Shown here: in pieces, positions 8,776-17,987 of the stretch
How the letters are laid out: every line of letters starts with the position of its first letter
Position numbering within the stretch: position 1 is the first letter of the stretch
DNA from: Gordonia sp. KTR9
GTDB lineage: Bacteria; Actinomycetota; Actinomycetes; Mycobacteriales; Mycobacteriaceae
Direction of reading: 5' to 3'
Assembly: GCF_000143885.2 (NCBI RefSeq)
Contig: NC_018581.1
Span: forward strand, 496,001 to 560,000
DNA length: 64,000 nt
Made by a program: the position numbers and the translations under genes
Notes under the pieces: generated by a model
The model's database searches: none
What the model saw: the letters and a program-made list of their open reading frames with translations, nothing else
What the model was told of the DNA's origin: nothing

Positions 8776-8830
8776 GAGTACCGCGTAGGAGCAGCGGTGA
8801 TCTGCAGCTCGCAGCCTTGGGCCGAGTCGC

Positions 8831-10417
8831 TCAGCTCTGCCGGTCCGGCTCGAGGTGCGGGCGTGCGAGAAGTGTCTCGATCCCGCGCCCGCGGAGTTCG
8901 ACGCCCTCGCCGATCTCCCAGTGCTCGGCTTCTTCGTGGGATGCCAGGAACACGGCGCGCGCCGACCCGAGAACGCGTGTGGGTTCGTCTTTCGCGAGTT
9001 CGGTCAGGCGGGCCGCCTCGTTGACCGGGTCGCCGATGACCGTGTACTCGAGTCGCTGTTCGGCGCCGATGTGTCCGGCGATTGCCTTGCCGGCCGACAC
9101 GCCGATGCCGATGTCGGTGTCACCGAGGGACTCGTAGAGCTCGGCGCGCAGCTCGCGCGCGGACGCGAGGGCGCGGCCGGCGAAGTCGTCGAGGTCGAGC
9201 GGAGCCCCGAAGATCGCGAGCGCGGCGTCGCCCTGGAACTTGTTGACGAACCCGCCATGGCGTCCGACGACACCGACGACGACCCGGAAGAACTCGTTGA
9301 GCAGCTCGACGATCTCGCGTGGCGGCCGGTTGACCGCCAGTCGCGTCGAGCCGACGATGTCGACGAACAGGACGCCGACGTACCGTTCCTCGCCACCGAG
9401 TTCGGTGCCGGTCTCTATCGCACGGCGCGCGACGTCTTCGCCGACGTAGCGGCCGAACAGGTTGCGCAGCTCCTGACGTTCGCGCAGGTCGGCGACCATG
9501 TCGTTGAACCCGGCCTGCAGCAGGCCGAGGTCGCTGCCGTCGTAGATCTTCACCGCGACGTTGAGGTCGCCCTCGCTGACCTTGGACTGCGCGCGGCGCA
9601 GCTGCTTGATCGGGTCGTTGATGGCGGCCACGACACGCACGATCGCGATGACGCTGAATGCGAGTGCGGAGATGGCCATCCACAGGATGGGGCGTTCCAG
9701 GCCGGTGGAGTCGGCCTCGATGATCCCGAGTCGATGCAGCACGATCATCCCGATGATCACCAGCATCGGAGCCACGACGCTGATCACCCAGAACGCGGTG
9801 ATACGGGTGGTGACGCTGGGCGCGATCGCGTTGTCGGGGTTGTTGGCCATGGCCGCGACGGTGATGGGCCGCATGACCTTCTCCGCCTGCATGTAGCTCA
9901 GCGCGCACGTGACCATCGCGCCGATCGTGCTGGCGATCGCGACGATGAAGGCGTTCTTCGACGACACGGTCAGGTTGACCAGTGTGAACAGCGTGCCGCC
10001 GACGACCCACAGCGCGGCGTTGACCGCCGTCAGCAGCATCGGCAGGGCGAGTGCGCGTCGTCGTGCGGCCTCGTTGTCGAGTCGGGTGCGGCGACGATGC
10101 CAGATGAGCACCGGCAGGGACAGCTGGATGCTGGCGAAGCCCCCGATGACCATGGCGATCAGCAGGTAGGCCGCGAAGATGACCTGGTTCAGCGCGGTGA
10201 TCTCGTCGAGGCTGATCGAGTCCTGGATCGGCATGCCGAAGCGCAGGAACGCGAAGGTGAACAGTGCGCCGACGAGGTTCGCCCGGAGCATGTCGAGTGC
10301 GAGAATCGGCCACGGCGTATGAATGAGCCATCGGGCCAGATGCAGGCCCTTTGACCACCGCGACCGTTGTTGAACCACGGAGACTACGGTAGCTGGCTGC
10401 TTGCAATCGTTAAACAC
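8831..10417 (-). CDS. class III adenylate cyclase with HAMP domain (Rv3645-like)
   Basis: A 528-residue membrane enzyme that makes cAMP from ATP. About six hydrophobic segments in residues 30-270 are followed by a HAMP linker (NDPIKQLRRAQSKVSEGDLN) and a cyclase domain from about 335. Metal aspartates are visible in LFVDIVGST (D353) and FQGDAALA (D397), with a substrate Lys at about 393. The block IGDPVNEAARL supplies the adenine-selecting D463 and the N466/R470 transition-state residues, so the domain looks catalytically complete. The start is GTG 10417, only 46 bp from divergent holB. The same topA/cyclase/holB order occurs at Rv3644c-Rv3646c. Confidence 0.92.
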   Translation of the reverse strand: MFNDCKQPATVVSVVQQRSRWSKGLHLARWLIHTPWPILALDMLRANLVGALFTFAFLRFGMPIQDSISLDEITALNQVIFAAYLLIAMVIGGFASIQLSLPVLIWHRRRTRLDNEAARRRALALPMLLTAVNAALWVVGGTLFTLVNLTVSSKNAFIVAIASTIGAMVTCALSYMQAEKVMRPITVAAMANNPDNAIAPSVTTRITAFWVISVVAPMLVIIGMIVLHRLGIIEADSTGLERPILWMAISALAFSVIAIVRVVAAINDPIKQLRRAQSKVSEGDLNVAVKIYDGSDLGLLQAGFNDMVADLRERQELRNLFGRYVGEDVARRAIETGTELGGEERYVGVLFVDIVGSTRLAVNRPPREIVELLNEFFRVVVGVVGRHGGFVNKFQGDAALAIFGAPLDLDDFAGRALASARELRAELYESLGDTDIGIGVSAGKAIAGHIGAEQRLEYTVIGDPVNEAARLTELAKDEPTRVLGSARAVFLASHEEAEHWEIGEGVELRGRGIETLLARPHLEPDRQS

Positions 10418-10451
10418 GGTTCCGTGTCTCAGGCGTGTCCGAACTGCGGAT

Positions 10452-10457
10452 TAGGGT
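10452..10457 (+). promoter_or_regulatory. -10 hexamer TAGGGT, leaderless promoter candidate for holB
   Basis: TAGGGT lies 6 nt before the holB GTG at 10464, inside the 46-bp divergent gap with the cyclase gene. There is no Shine-Dalgarno. Confidence 0.5.
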
Positions 10458-10463
10458 GTTGCT

Positions 10464-11750
10464 GTGACAAATGTCTTCGATCGGCTGACCGGGCAAGAGG
10501 CCATCGCCGACGATCTGCGGGCCGCCGCGCGTGCCGCTCGTGTGCTCGCGGTGAGGCTCGACGCGGGGACCTCGAACGACCTGTTCCTGCCCGACGACGA
10601 GATCCCGGCCGTCGACGCGGGGTGGTCGCGGGCGTCGATGACCCATTCGTGGTTGTTCACCGGACCGCCCGGCAGCGGTCGTTCGGTGGCCGCGCAGTGC
10701 TTCGCCGCGGCACTCCAGTGTCAGTCGCCCGACGCCGCGAACGTCGGCTGCGGCGAATGCCGCGCGTGCGTCACTGTCATGGCCAAGACCCACGCCGACG
10801 TCCGCCATGTGGTGCCGGAAGGGCTCAGTCTCGCCGTGGGGGCCATGCGCGACATCGTCCAGGCCGCCGCTCGCCGACCGGGGACGGGCCGGTGGCAGAT
10901 CGTGATCGTGGAAGATGCCGACCGGCTCACCGAGCAGGCCGCGAACGCCCTGCTGAAGGTCGTCGAGGAGCCGCCGTCGCGAACGGTGTTCCTGCTGTGC
11001 GCGCCGTCGGTCGACCCGGAGGACATCTCGGTGACGCTGCGGTCCCGCTGCCGGCACGTCGCACTCGTCACGCCGACGACCGCCGACATCGAGCGCGTCC
11101 TCGTCGAGCGTGACGGCCTCGACCCGGAGCAGGCGCACTGGGCCGCGTCGGTGTGCGGCGGCCACATCGGTCGTGCGCGTCGGCTGGCGACCGATCCCGA
11201 GGCGCGCACGCAACGCGAGAAGGCGCTCGGGCTGGCACGTGCCGCGGCCCGGGATTCGACGGCCTACGCCGCCGCCGAGGACCTGGTCCGGTCGGCCGAC
11301 GAGGCCGCCAAGGCGATCAGTGCCGAGCTCGACGTGGTCGAGACCGAGGAGATGAAGACCGCGCTGGGTGCGGGCGGTACCGGCAAGGGCACCGCACGGA
11401 TGCCGCGCGGTAGTGCCGGCGCGCTCAAGGAGCTGGAGAGGCGACAGAAGTCGCGGGCCACCCGGGTCGGGCGCGACGTCCTCGACCGCGCCCTGGTCGA
11501 CCTCGCCGCGCTCTTCCGCGACGCGCTCGTCGTCGGTGTGGGCGCTCAGGTCACTGCGATGCATCCGGACAAGGCCGAGGACATCGCGAACCCGCTCGCC
11601 GGCTACGCCAAGCCGGAGCAGCTGCTCCAATGTGTCGAGGCCGTACTCGCGTGCCGGGAGGCCCTCGACATGAACGTGAAGCCTAAGTTCGCCGTCGACG
11701 ACATGGTCGCGCGGATCGGACTCGCGCTCGCGCGACGGGTCGACGTGTAG
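10464..11750 (+). CDS. holB: DNA polymerase III subunit delta'
   Basis: A 428-residue AAA+ clamp-loader subunit. It shows the P-loop GPPGSGRS (about 66-73), a zinc module with CQS...CGECRAC (about 85-105), and EDADRLTEQAANALLKVVEE, the Walker B/sensor region in which delta' proteins lack full ATPase residues. SRCRH near 195 fits the SRC motif that donates an arginine finger to the neighbouring subunit. It loads the beta clamp during replication. The C-terminal collar domain runs from about 215 to the end. Confidence 0.93.
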   Translation: MTNVFDRLTGQEAIADDLRAAARAARVLAVRLDAGTSNDLFLPDDEIPAVDAGWSRASMTHSWLFTGPPGSGRSVAAQCFAAALQCQSPDAANVGCGECRACVTVMAKTHADVRHVVPEGLSLAVGAMRDIVQAAARRPGTGRWQIVIVEDADRLTEQAANALLKVVEEPPSRTVFLLCAPSVDPEDISVTLRSRCRHVALVTPTTADIERVLVERDGLDPEQAHWAASVCGGHIGRARRLATDPEARTQREKALGLARAAARDSTAYAAAEDLVRSADEAAKAISAELDVVETEEMKTALGAGGTGKGTARMPRGSAGALKELERRQKSRATRVGRDVLDRALVDLAALFRDALVVGVGAQVTAMHPDKAEDIANPLAGYAKPEQLLQCVEAVLACREALDMNVKPKFAVDDMVARIGLALARRVDV

Positions 11751-11801
11751 TCGAAGCCCGCTGAATCTCGGTCTCAGTCCCGGTAAGTAGACCCTTGGAA
11801 A

Positions 11802-11823
11802 TTGGTAACCGATGTGTTACCAA
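11802..11823. promoter_or_regulatory. perfect inverted repeat, probable ArsR-family operator
   Basis: TTGGTAAC (11802-11809) and GTTACCAA (11816-11823) form perfect 8-bp arms around a 6-bp spacer. The last base of the right arm is the first base of the ATG at 11823. An ArsR-type regulator starts here, so negative autoregulation is the obvious reading. Confidence 0.7.
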
Positions 11824-12218
11824 TGGGTATGGACGGATTCGAGGCGATCGCAGACCCGGTACGTCGCTCGCTCATCGCGCGCCTGGCTCGGGGGTCCGCG
11901 CGTGTCGTCGACCTGGCCGCCGACCATCCGATCAGCCGCCCGGCCATCTCGCGGCATCTGCGGGTGCTGGGCCAGGCCGGCGTCGTGTCCGCGGTTGACC
12001 AGGGGCGCGAGCGTCATTACGAACTCGTGCCTGGGGCTCTTGCCGAGGTGCGCGAGTTCCTCGACGCGGTGGACGCCGGCACCGCCACGCCCAGGTTCGG
12101 TGAGCACCATCTCGACGCCCTCGATCTCGAGGTGCGGCGCACGGTGCGTGAGCAGGCGGGCGCCGACGACGCCACGCCGACAGCAGATTCGAGCAGCAGA
12201 CAGAAGGAGACAGGGTGA
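11823..12218 (+). CDS. ArsR-family winged-helix transcriptional repressor
   Basis: A 131-residue regulator with the family opening FEAIADPVRRSLIARLARG and the recognition helix ISRPAISRHLRVLGQAGVV (about 40-60). A wing follows (GRERHYELVP). No metal-binding Cys cluster is present, so it belongs to the metal-independent ArsR group that often pairs with SRPBCC/AHSA1 genes, exactly the neighbour found. The stop overlaps the next start (GTGA). No Shine-Dalgarno precedes the ATG at 11823 (or the alternative at 11829), and the operator overlaps it, so a leaderless or very short-leader mRNA is likely. Confidence 0.88.
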   Translation: MGMDGFEAIADPVRRSLIARLARGSARVVDLAADHPISRPAISRHLRVLGQAGVVSAVDQGRERHYELVPGALAEVREFLDAVDAGTATPRFGEHHLDALDLEVRRTVREQAGADDATPTADSSSRQKETG

Positions 12219-12736
12219 GTACTGACATCGCGGCGACGGGCCGCCGGGAGATTCGTGCGGGGGTGCCTTATGTGATCCTCCAGCGCACGTTCGCCGCACC
12301 GATCGACGCCGTGTGGGCGGCCGTCACCGACCCGTCGCGGATGGAACGGTGGATCGGCACGTGGACTGGTGATCCGGCGACCGGGTCCGTCGACTTCCGC
12401 ATGACCGCCGAAGGCGACGACGTCGAGTCCGAACGGTTCTCGATCCTGGAATGCGTACCGCCGCAGAGACTCGCGATGACGTCGACGACCACCGGTGAAC
12501 AAGGCGACGAGGTGTGGCTGCTCGAGCTCGATCTGAGCGAGACCGACGGCACGACCACCCTCGTCTTCGCGCAAGGGCTGCCGCGACCCGAGTCCGCCGA
12601 GAACGTCGGTCCCGGTTGGGAGTACTACCTGGATCGTCTGGTGGCCGCGGAGTCCGGCCGCGATGTCGCGACGATTGACTGGGATGCGTACTACCCGGCG
12701 CTGTCCGAGCCCTACGCGGCCATGTTCCGGGACTGA
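12215..12736 (+). CDS. SRPBCC/AHSA1-family protein
   Basis: A 173-residue START/Bet v1-like fold protein. It has the AHSA1 hallmark opening RTFAAPIDAVWAAVTDPSRM and the beta-rich core ending in LPRPESAENVGPGWEYYLDRL. Such proteins bind hydrophobic ligands in a cavity; the ligand here is unknown. It is translationally coupled to the ArsR gene (4-bp overlap) and has AGAAGGAGA just upstream of GTG 12215. The pair is a common actinobacterial two-gene unit. Confidence 0.88.
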   Translation: MSTDIAATGRREIRAGVPYVILQRTFAAPIDAVWAAVTDPSRMERWIGTWTGDPATGSVDFRMTAEGDDVESERFSILECVPPQRLAMTSTTTGEQGDEVWLLELDLSETDGTTTLVFAQGLPRPESAENVGPGWEYYLDRLVAAESGRDVATIDWDAYYPALSEPYAAMFRD

Positions 12737-12839
12737 TCGGATCGCGCTTAGACATGATCGCCGGAGCCGGCCCGGACGGCGACCTATCATGAAGCGACGG
12801 TCGCGAGCCGCGAGCGCGACGATGAGCGAGGAGTAGGCG

Positions 12840-13016
12840 ATGTCGGACTTCATCCGCAAGATCAAGGAAGATGCCAAGGCCGTCTCGGCCGCCATCGACC
12901 AGGAACTCACGGTGCTCGAGGGTGTCCCGGGCTACGACCCGCTCGCCGACAACAAGGATGCGGACGCGTCTGACGAGGCCGCTGACCCGGAACAGGCCGA
13001 GGGCGAGGTCAAGTAG
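12840..13016 (+). CDS. 58-residue acidic hypothetical protein
   Basis: A short gene, ATG 12840 to TAG 13016, with the Shine-Dalgarno GAGGAG 6-7 nt upstream and a strong hairpin terminator immediately after. The protein begins MSDFIRKIKEDAKAVSAAID and ends in an Asp/Glu/Ala-rich tail. The first half is likely an amphipathic helix. I do not recognise a family. Gene-like signals (good RBS, GC3 pattern, terminator) support it being real. Confidence 0.65.
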   Translation: MSDFIRKIKEDAKAVSAAIDQELTVLEGVPGYDPLADNKDADASDEAADPEQAEGEVK

Positions 13017-13030
13017 GGCGCATGCGACAA

Positions 13031-13063
13031 ACGGCCGCCGGATGGAAACCATCCGGCGGCCGT
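13031..13063. terminator. perfect 15-bp hairpin terminator
   Basis: ACGGCCGCCGGATGG (13031-13045), loop AAA, then the exact reverse complement at 13049-13063. It lies 14 bp after the small acidic gene's stop and 47 bp before the end of the convergent hydrolase gene, so it can serve both directions. It lacks a long T tract, as is usual in actinobacteria. Confidence 0.75.
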
Positions 13064-13109
13064 CCTGCTCCACGCGGGTGTGCTCGCGGCTGAACTCACC
13101 CCGGGGTGC

Positions 13110-14061
<952 letters not shown>

Positions 14062-14104
14062 CCCGCGCAACCCCAAGCCGGGAATCGCAGAAGAGGAGTG
14101 TGTG

Positions 14105-14665
14105 GTGACCGATGCCGTGGACCCGCGTGAACGAGTGGTCCGTGCCGCTGACCAGCTGTTCAACGCCCACGGTGTCCACGCCGTCGGGATGGACAAGGTC
14201 CGGGACGCCGCGGGGGTGTCGCTGAAGAAGATCTACGCGATGTTCCCGTCGAAGGAAGCGCTGATCCTCGCGGTGCTCGACGACCGGACCCGGCAGTGGA
14301 ACGCGGGGATCGCCGCGTGCGCCGACGGACTGTCCTCGCCGCGGGACAAGCTGCTCGCCGTGTTCGACTTCCTGCTCGAATGGTTCGGCACCGACGAGTT
14401 CCGCGGATGTGCCTTCATCAACGCCTATGGCGAACTCGGCGCCGAGATGCCGTCCGTGGCTTCGGCGGTCCGTGCCCAGAAAGCCGACTTCCAGCAGTAC
14501 GTCGCCGGCCTGGTCGCCGAGTTGGGCGCCCCCGGCGGACTCGGCGCACAGCTCTCGATCCTCGCCGAAGGTGCTCAGACCACGGCGGCGATCGCCGGTT
14601 CGGTCCGTCCCGCCGACGATGCGCGTGCCGCCGCCGAAGTCCTGATCGATCAGGCGCTCCGCTGA
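14105..14665 (+). CDS. TetR-family transcriptional regulator
   Basis: A 186-residue repressor. The N-terminal HTH reads VVRAADQLFNAHGVHAVGMD, then VRDAAGVSLKKIYAMFPSKE, the standard TetR recognition helix. The ligand domain contains CAFINAYGELG, typical of the TetR_C subgroup. The GTG at 14105 has AGAGGAG 6 nt upstream; GTG 14102 is an alternative. It probably represses itself and the divergent haloperoxidase-like gene through the boxes at 14013-14061. The inducer is unknown. Confidence 0.88.
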   Translation: MTDAVDPRERVVRAADQLFNAHGVHAVGMDKVRDAAGVSLKKIYAMFPSKEALILAVLDDRTRQWNAGIAACADGLSSPRDKLLAVFDFLLEWFGTDEFRGCAFINAYGELGAEMPSVASAVRAQKADFQQYVAGLVAELGAPGGLGAQLSILAEGAQTTAAIAGSVRPADDARAAAEVLIDQALR

Positions 14666-14787
14666 CATGAATCCATGGGAGGCGTTGCGCGCCACGAGCC
14701 CTCGTCGAGTGTGCATCGTTTGCCGGTGCGGAATCGACAGCGGTCGTTCATCGCGGCCCAGCCGGGGGGGTGTGAAAATCGCTGGCG

Positions 14788-15555
14788 ATGGATCGTGATC
14801 GGTGCGATCCTGCGACGGTGATCGACCCAGACACCGACTCTTCCATCGCCGAGACCTTCGTCGAGAACGGCTTCGTCAAGATCGAGCGTCCGTCGTTGCG
14901 AAGCGCGGCGGACCGCGCGCGAGCGGGTCTGTGGGCCCAACTGGGACTCTCGGAGAACGATCCCGCGGGCTGGACCGAACCCGTGCGCTGGGCGTCGGAC
15001 ATGGTGGGAGCCGGCCCGTTCGGAGCGCTGACAAACAGTCCGGAGCTGACCGAGGCGCTCGACGCGATCTGCGGCGTCGGGGGTTGGACACCACGGGGAG
15101 CGCTGGGCAACATCCCTGTTCGCTTCCCGGTGCCGCCGACCGTCGATGACCGAGGCTGGCACATCGACGCCAACACCCCGTGCGACGACGGATCGTGGGT
15201 GGTGAGCCGGCGGCCCCACACCGTGCTGGTCCTGACCCTGTTGTCCGAGGTCGGACCGTCCGACGCGCCGACCCGCATCCGGGTGGGATCGCATCTCGAC
15301 GCCGTCGACGTCCTCGACGACGAGGGGCAGAGTGCCTTCGAGGTCGGCCCGCTCCTCGATGCGGCGAGTCGTGACCGTCGGGTCGCCTACGCGACCGGGC
15401 GTCCCGGCGACGTCTATGTCGTCCACCCGTTCACGGTGCATGCAGCTGACGAACACCGCGGTGCGACACCGCGATTCATGGCTCAGGGGCCGGTGATGCT
15501 CGCCTCGCCGTTGTCACCGGACTCGGCCGGTCCGCTCGCGTGCGTGTTCGGCTGA
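14788..15555 (+). CDS. phytanoyl-CoA dioxygenase (PhyH)-family protein
   Basis: A 255-residue putative Fe(II)/2-oxoglutarate oxygenase. The iron-binding HxD is in GWHIDAN (about H120/D122) and the distal His in VVHPFTVHAADEH (about 215). An Arg further on (ATPRFM) would bind 2-oxoglutarate. All facial-triad residues appear intact. A PhyH-like gene also occurs near galE1 in M. tuberculosis (Rv3633), so an envelope-lipid role is possible but unproven. The ATG at 14788 has no good RBS; GTG 14818 is an alternative. Confidence 0.82.
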   Translation: MDRDRCDPATVIDPDTDSSIAETFVENGFVKIERPSLRSAADRARAGLWAQLGLSENDPAGWTEPVRWASDMVGAGPFGALTNSPELTEALDAICGVGGWTPRGALGNIPVRFPVPPTVDDRGWHIDANTPCDDGSWVVSRRPHTVLVLTLLSEVGPSDAPTRIRVGSHLDAVDVLDDEGQSAFEVGPLLDAASRDRRVAYATGRPGDVYVVHPFTVHAADEHRGATPRFMAQGPVMLASPLSPDSAGPLACVFG

Positions 15556-15577
15556 ACCGCTGACCGCCGATGTCGGA

Positions 15578-16750
15578 TCAGGCTGTGGAGTCCGTGGACT
15601 CGCCGCCGGAACCGGAGCTCCCGGAGCGGTCGCTCGATGCGGAGCCGTCGTCGCCCGATTCGGAACCGGTATGGCCTGCTGAGTCACCGGACTCCGAGTC
15701 GCGGGATTCCTCCGGCTGCCTGTCGTCGCCCTCATCGTCCGACTGCGAATCGGTGTCGGTGGTCGCACTGTCCTCGCGCTCGTCCGGCGTGCCCTCGACG
15801 CTGTCGGCATCGATGTCCGGCAGCGTGTCTCGATCCACTTGCCGCGGTTCCACGGGGTCGCGGGACGTCTCGACATCGGTTCCGGCGTCGGAAGTGGTGT
15901 CGCGCGTGTCGGTGTCGCGGGTGTCGGGGTTCGGCTCGATGGGCCGCCCCCGAGGTGGTTCGGCGGTGTCCGGCTCGCCGCGCGTGTCGACGTCGGTCCG
16001 TGGTGTCTCGTGAGGCCGTTCGGTTCTCGGGGGGACGCCGTCTCGTCCGAGCGACCTCAGGAGTGCCGAGACGAACGGGATGGTTTCGAGCCACGCCCGG
16101 ATACTCCACGGTCCCCGCGGATCTGACACCAGGACGATGACCGGCCCGCCGGTACTCGGCGGAGGGGTCAGGCTCGTGTTGCCGTCGGTCCCGCCCGGGC
16201 CGCCGGATGCCTGGGGATCGCCGGTGTAGACGACGAACGGGCTGTCCGCGTCCAGTCCGGCGATGACGGTCATCACCGCCAGGTTCTGTTGCACGGCGCG
16301 TTCTTTGGTCTCGTCGTCGAACTCCGTCGAGAGTACGGCGCGGGTGCTGGGGCCACTGACGATGATGGGGCCGATCGACTGCGGGTGGTCGATGACCACA
16401 GTCCGAGGTGCGCCCGTGACGGGCACGTCTCGTGCGATGAGCGAGCCGGAGTCGGTCGACGGCGCCGCGAGTGACGTGCCCGGCGAGGCGGTCCCGACCT
16501 CCGACGTCGGGGCGCGGCTCGGACCGAATGATGCGGTCGGTGATTGGGTGGACACCTGGACGGTGGCCGGCACGGCGAAGGCGTGTACCAGAGTGGTGGT
16601 GTTGATCGACGCGACTGCCGTCGGGATCACCGTGCAGAGCGAGAGCGCGGCGAGGGTGAGGGACGTGCCGGCGAAACCCGAGGGTCGCCGAAGAGGACCG
16701 ACGCCGTCGTTGTCGACGGCGCGGTGCGTGCCGCGCCGATGTGATGCCAC
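15578..16750 (-). CDS. secreted or membrane-anchored protein with long acidic Ser/Asp/Thr-rich tail
   Basis: A 390-residue protein of unknown function. A hydrophobic segment (GFAGTSLTLAALSLCTVIP, about residues 23-41) acts as signal peptide or anchor. The extracytoplasmic part has a folded-looking middle with TVVIDHPQSIGPIIVSGPST and QNLAVMTVIAGLDADSPF. The last ~130 residues are disordered and dominated by Asp, Glu, Ser and Thr with DTR/DTD repeats. The GTG at 16750 was chosen because the purine-rich AGAGGGGACC precedes it and upstream codons lack gene character. It is convergent with the PhyH gene, 22 bp apart. Confidence 0.65.
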   Translation of the reverse strand: MASHRRGTHRAVDNDGVGPLRRPSGFAGTSLTLAALSLCTVIPTAVASINTTTLVHAFAVPATVQVSTQSPTASFGPSRAPTSEVGTASPGTSLAAPSTDSGSLIARDVPVTGAPRTVVIDHPQSIGPIIVSGPSTRAVLSTEFDDETKERAVQQNLAVMTVIAGLDADSPFVVYTGDPQASGGPGGTDGNTSLTPPPSTGGPVIVLVSDPRGPWSIRAWLETIPFVSALLRSLGRDGVPPRTERPHETPRTDVDTRGEPDTAEPPRGRPIEPNPDTRDTDTRDTTSDAGTDVETSRDPVEPRQVDRDTLPDIDADSVEGTPDEREDSATTDTDSQSDDEGDDRQPEESRDSESGDSAGHTGSESGDDGSASSDRSGSSGSGGESTDSTA

Positions 16751-16907
16751 CCCTGGGTCCCCTCTTTGTCGCTCAGATAGTAGACGATGCACGGGGGGCA
16801 TGGTGTCGTCTGAATGACGCAAATCGGGACATCTACGCGACGCGCCGGGGTCGTAACTGTTCGAACGTCGCTCGGCGGTCGTCGAAGGCACGAAGCCGGG
16901 ACAGAAA
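16751..16907. other. intergenic region between secreted protein gene and tRNA-Thr
   Basis: This stretch holds the upstream region of the minus-strand secreted protein gene and the 3' flank of the minus-strand tRNA. Small frames running through it are low in gene character. I see no clear promoter or terminator. Confidence 0.4.
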
Positions 16908-16983
16908 TGGAGCCGCCCAGGGGAATCGAACCCCTGACCTATTCATTACGAGTGAATTGCTCTACCGACTGAGCTAGGGCGGC
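16908..16983 (-). tRNA. tRNA-Thr (anticodon CGT)
   Basis: The reverse strand folds as a full cloverleaf: acceptor GCCGCCC/GGGCGGC, D-arm AGCTCAGTCGGTAGAGC, anticodon arm ATTCA-CTCGTAA-TGAAT with anticodon CGT (reads ACG, Thr), and T-arm GGGG-TTCGATT-CCCC. The discriminator is T and the CCA end is encoded at 16908-16910. All stems pair without mismatch. Confidence 0.97.
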
Positions 16984-17085
16984 GTGCTACGCGAGGCAGC
17001 GCTGACGAGTCTAGCGAGGGTCGGAGAACGAACAAAACCCGGGTCGTCGACGGCAGGTGATGGCTCCGCCGGAGCGTCGATCGGG

Positions 17086-17937
17086 TCAACCCGGGAAGTC
17101 GGTACCGCAGACCACCGGCACCGGACGCTCCGGATCGAGCGCATTGCGGACCAGCGTCCCGACGGTCGGCGAGTAGGCCATCCCGACATGACCGATCCTC
17201 GACGCCGGGCACACATCCTGCACCACGGTGTTGGTGATGTTGGGCCCCGGCGGCATCAAGGTCAGTACGTATGGGGTCGAGATCTCGTCGTACCGCGTCG
17301 CGAGATTGACGTACCGGATCGAGGGGTGTCGCGGACCCCAGTAGCTCTGACCGGGAGCGCGGGCCGGCAGCCGGTCGGTGATCGAACCGACACGTGAGTA
17401 TCCGCGGTTGGACGCGGACAGTCCGACGATCGTGCCCACCTGTGCCGCGCGTCCAGGTATCTGGGTGACGAGCTGAGCGATCGCGCCACCCTGGCTGTGG
17501 CCGACGAGGTCGACCTTCTCGGCACCGGTCGCGGTCAGGACTCGGTCGACGAAGGAGGAGACCGCACGGGCGGACTCCTCCTTGTTCCCCAGGCCTCCGG
17601 TGTTGCCGCTCCAACTGGTCTGACCGTAGGTCAGGCTGAACACGCAGTAACCCGCGTTGGCCAACATGGGCGCGAGGTACGCCCAGTTGGCGCCCTGGTT
17701 CATGGCCGTCGCGTGCAGCAGCACCACGGGGTTGCGGTCTTCGCGGTCCCGGCAGTCGAAACGATTCGAGCCGGCAGGCGACTCCGACGCCGGGCTCAGG
17801 TACCGGGAGGCGATGGCGGTCGCCGCGTCGGTCGTGACAGGGAACGGCGCGGCGTACGCGGTGCCCGCGACGAGGCACAGGCTCATCGCCGCCACCGCGG
17901 TCATGGCCGACGCGACCCCGGCTCGGATGCGGTTCAT
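17086..17937 (-). CDS. secreted lipase/esterase (alpha/beta hydrolase)
   Basis: A 283-residue exported enzyme. The signal peptide (MNRIRAGVASAMTAVAAMSL ... AYAAP) is cleaved near residue 29. The nucleophile elbow is VGHSQGGAIAQ, the substrate-pocket strand VVLLHATAMNQG, and the catalytic His lies in IGHVGMAYSP near the end. Cys pairs (RFDCRD, GYCVF, DVCPAS, VVCGT) suggest disulfides, usual for extracellular actinobacterial lipases of the LipA/EstA type. The ATG at 17937 was chosen to place the signal peptide at the N-terminus; the longer open frame upstream is antisense to the next gene. Confidence 0.85.
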   Translation of the reverse strand: MNRIRAGVASAMTAVAAMSLCLVAGTAYAAPFPVTTDAATAIASRYLSPASESPAGSNRFDCRDREDRNPVVLLHATAMNQGANWAYLAPMLANAGYCVFSLTYGQTSWSGNTGGLGNKEESARAVSSFVDRVLTATGAEKVDLVGHSQGGAIAQLVTQIPGRAAQVGTIVGLSASNRGYSRVGSITDRLPARAPGQSYWGPRHPSIRYVNLATRYDEISTPYVLTLMPPGPNITNTVVQDVCPASRIGHVGMAYSPTVGTLVRNALDPERPVPVVCGTDFPG

Positions 17938-17987
17938 GAAGAGAATTGTCGTCGACCGGACGGTCCGGCACGGCGTTTCGGCGACCG

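Noticed and set aside
8776..8830. Possible terminator between topA and the convergent cyclase gene
   Set aside because: No stem longer than a few base pairs could be drawn with confidence.
8855..10354. 499-codon plus-strand frame opposite the adenylate cyclase
   Set aside because: It has a biased acidic/His/Arg composition typical of antisense GC-rich DNA; the cyclase motifs are on the minus strand.
16741..16977. 78-codon frame ending GNRTPDLFITSELLYRLS
   Set aside because: The C-terminus is the translated complement of tRNA-Thr, a well-known artefact.
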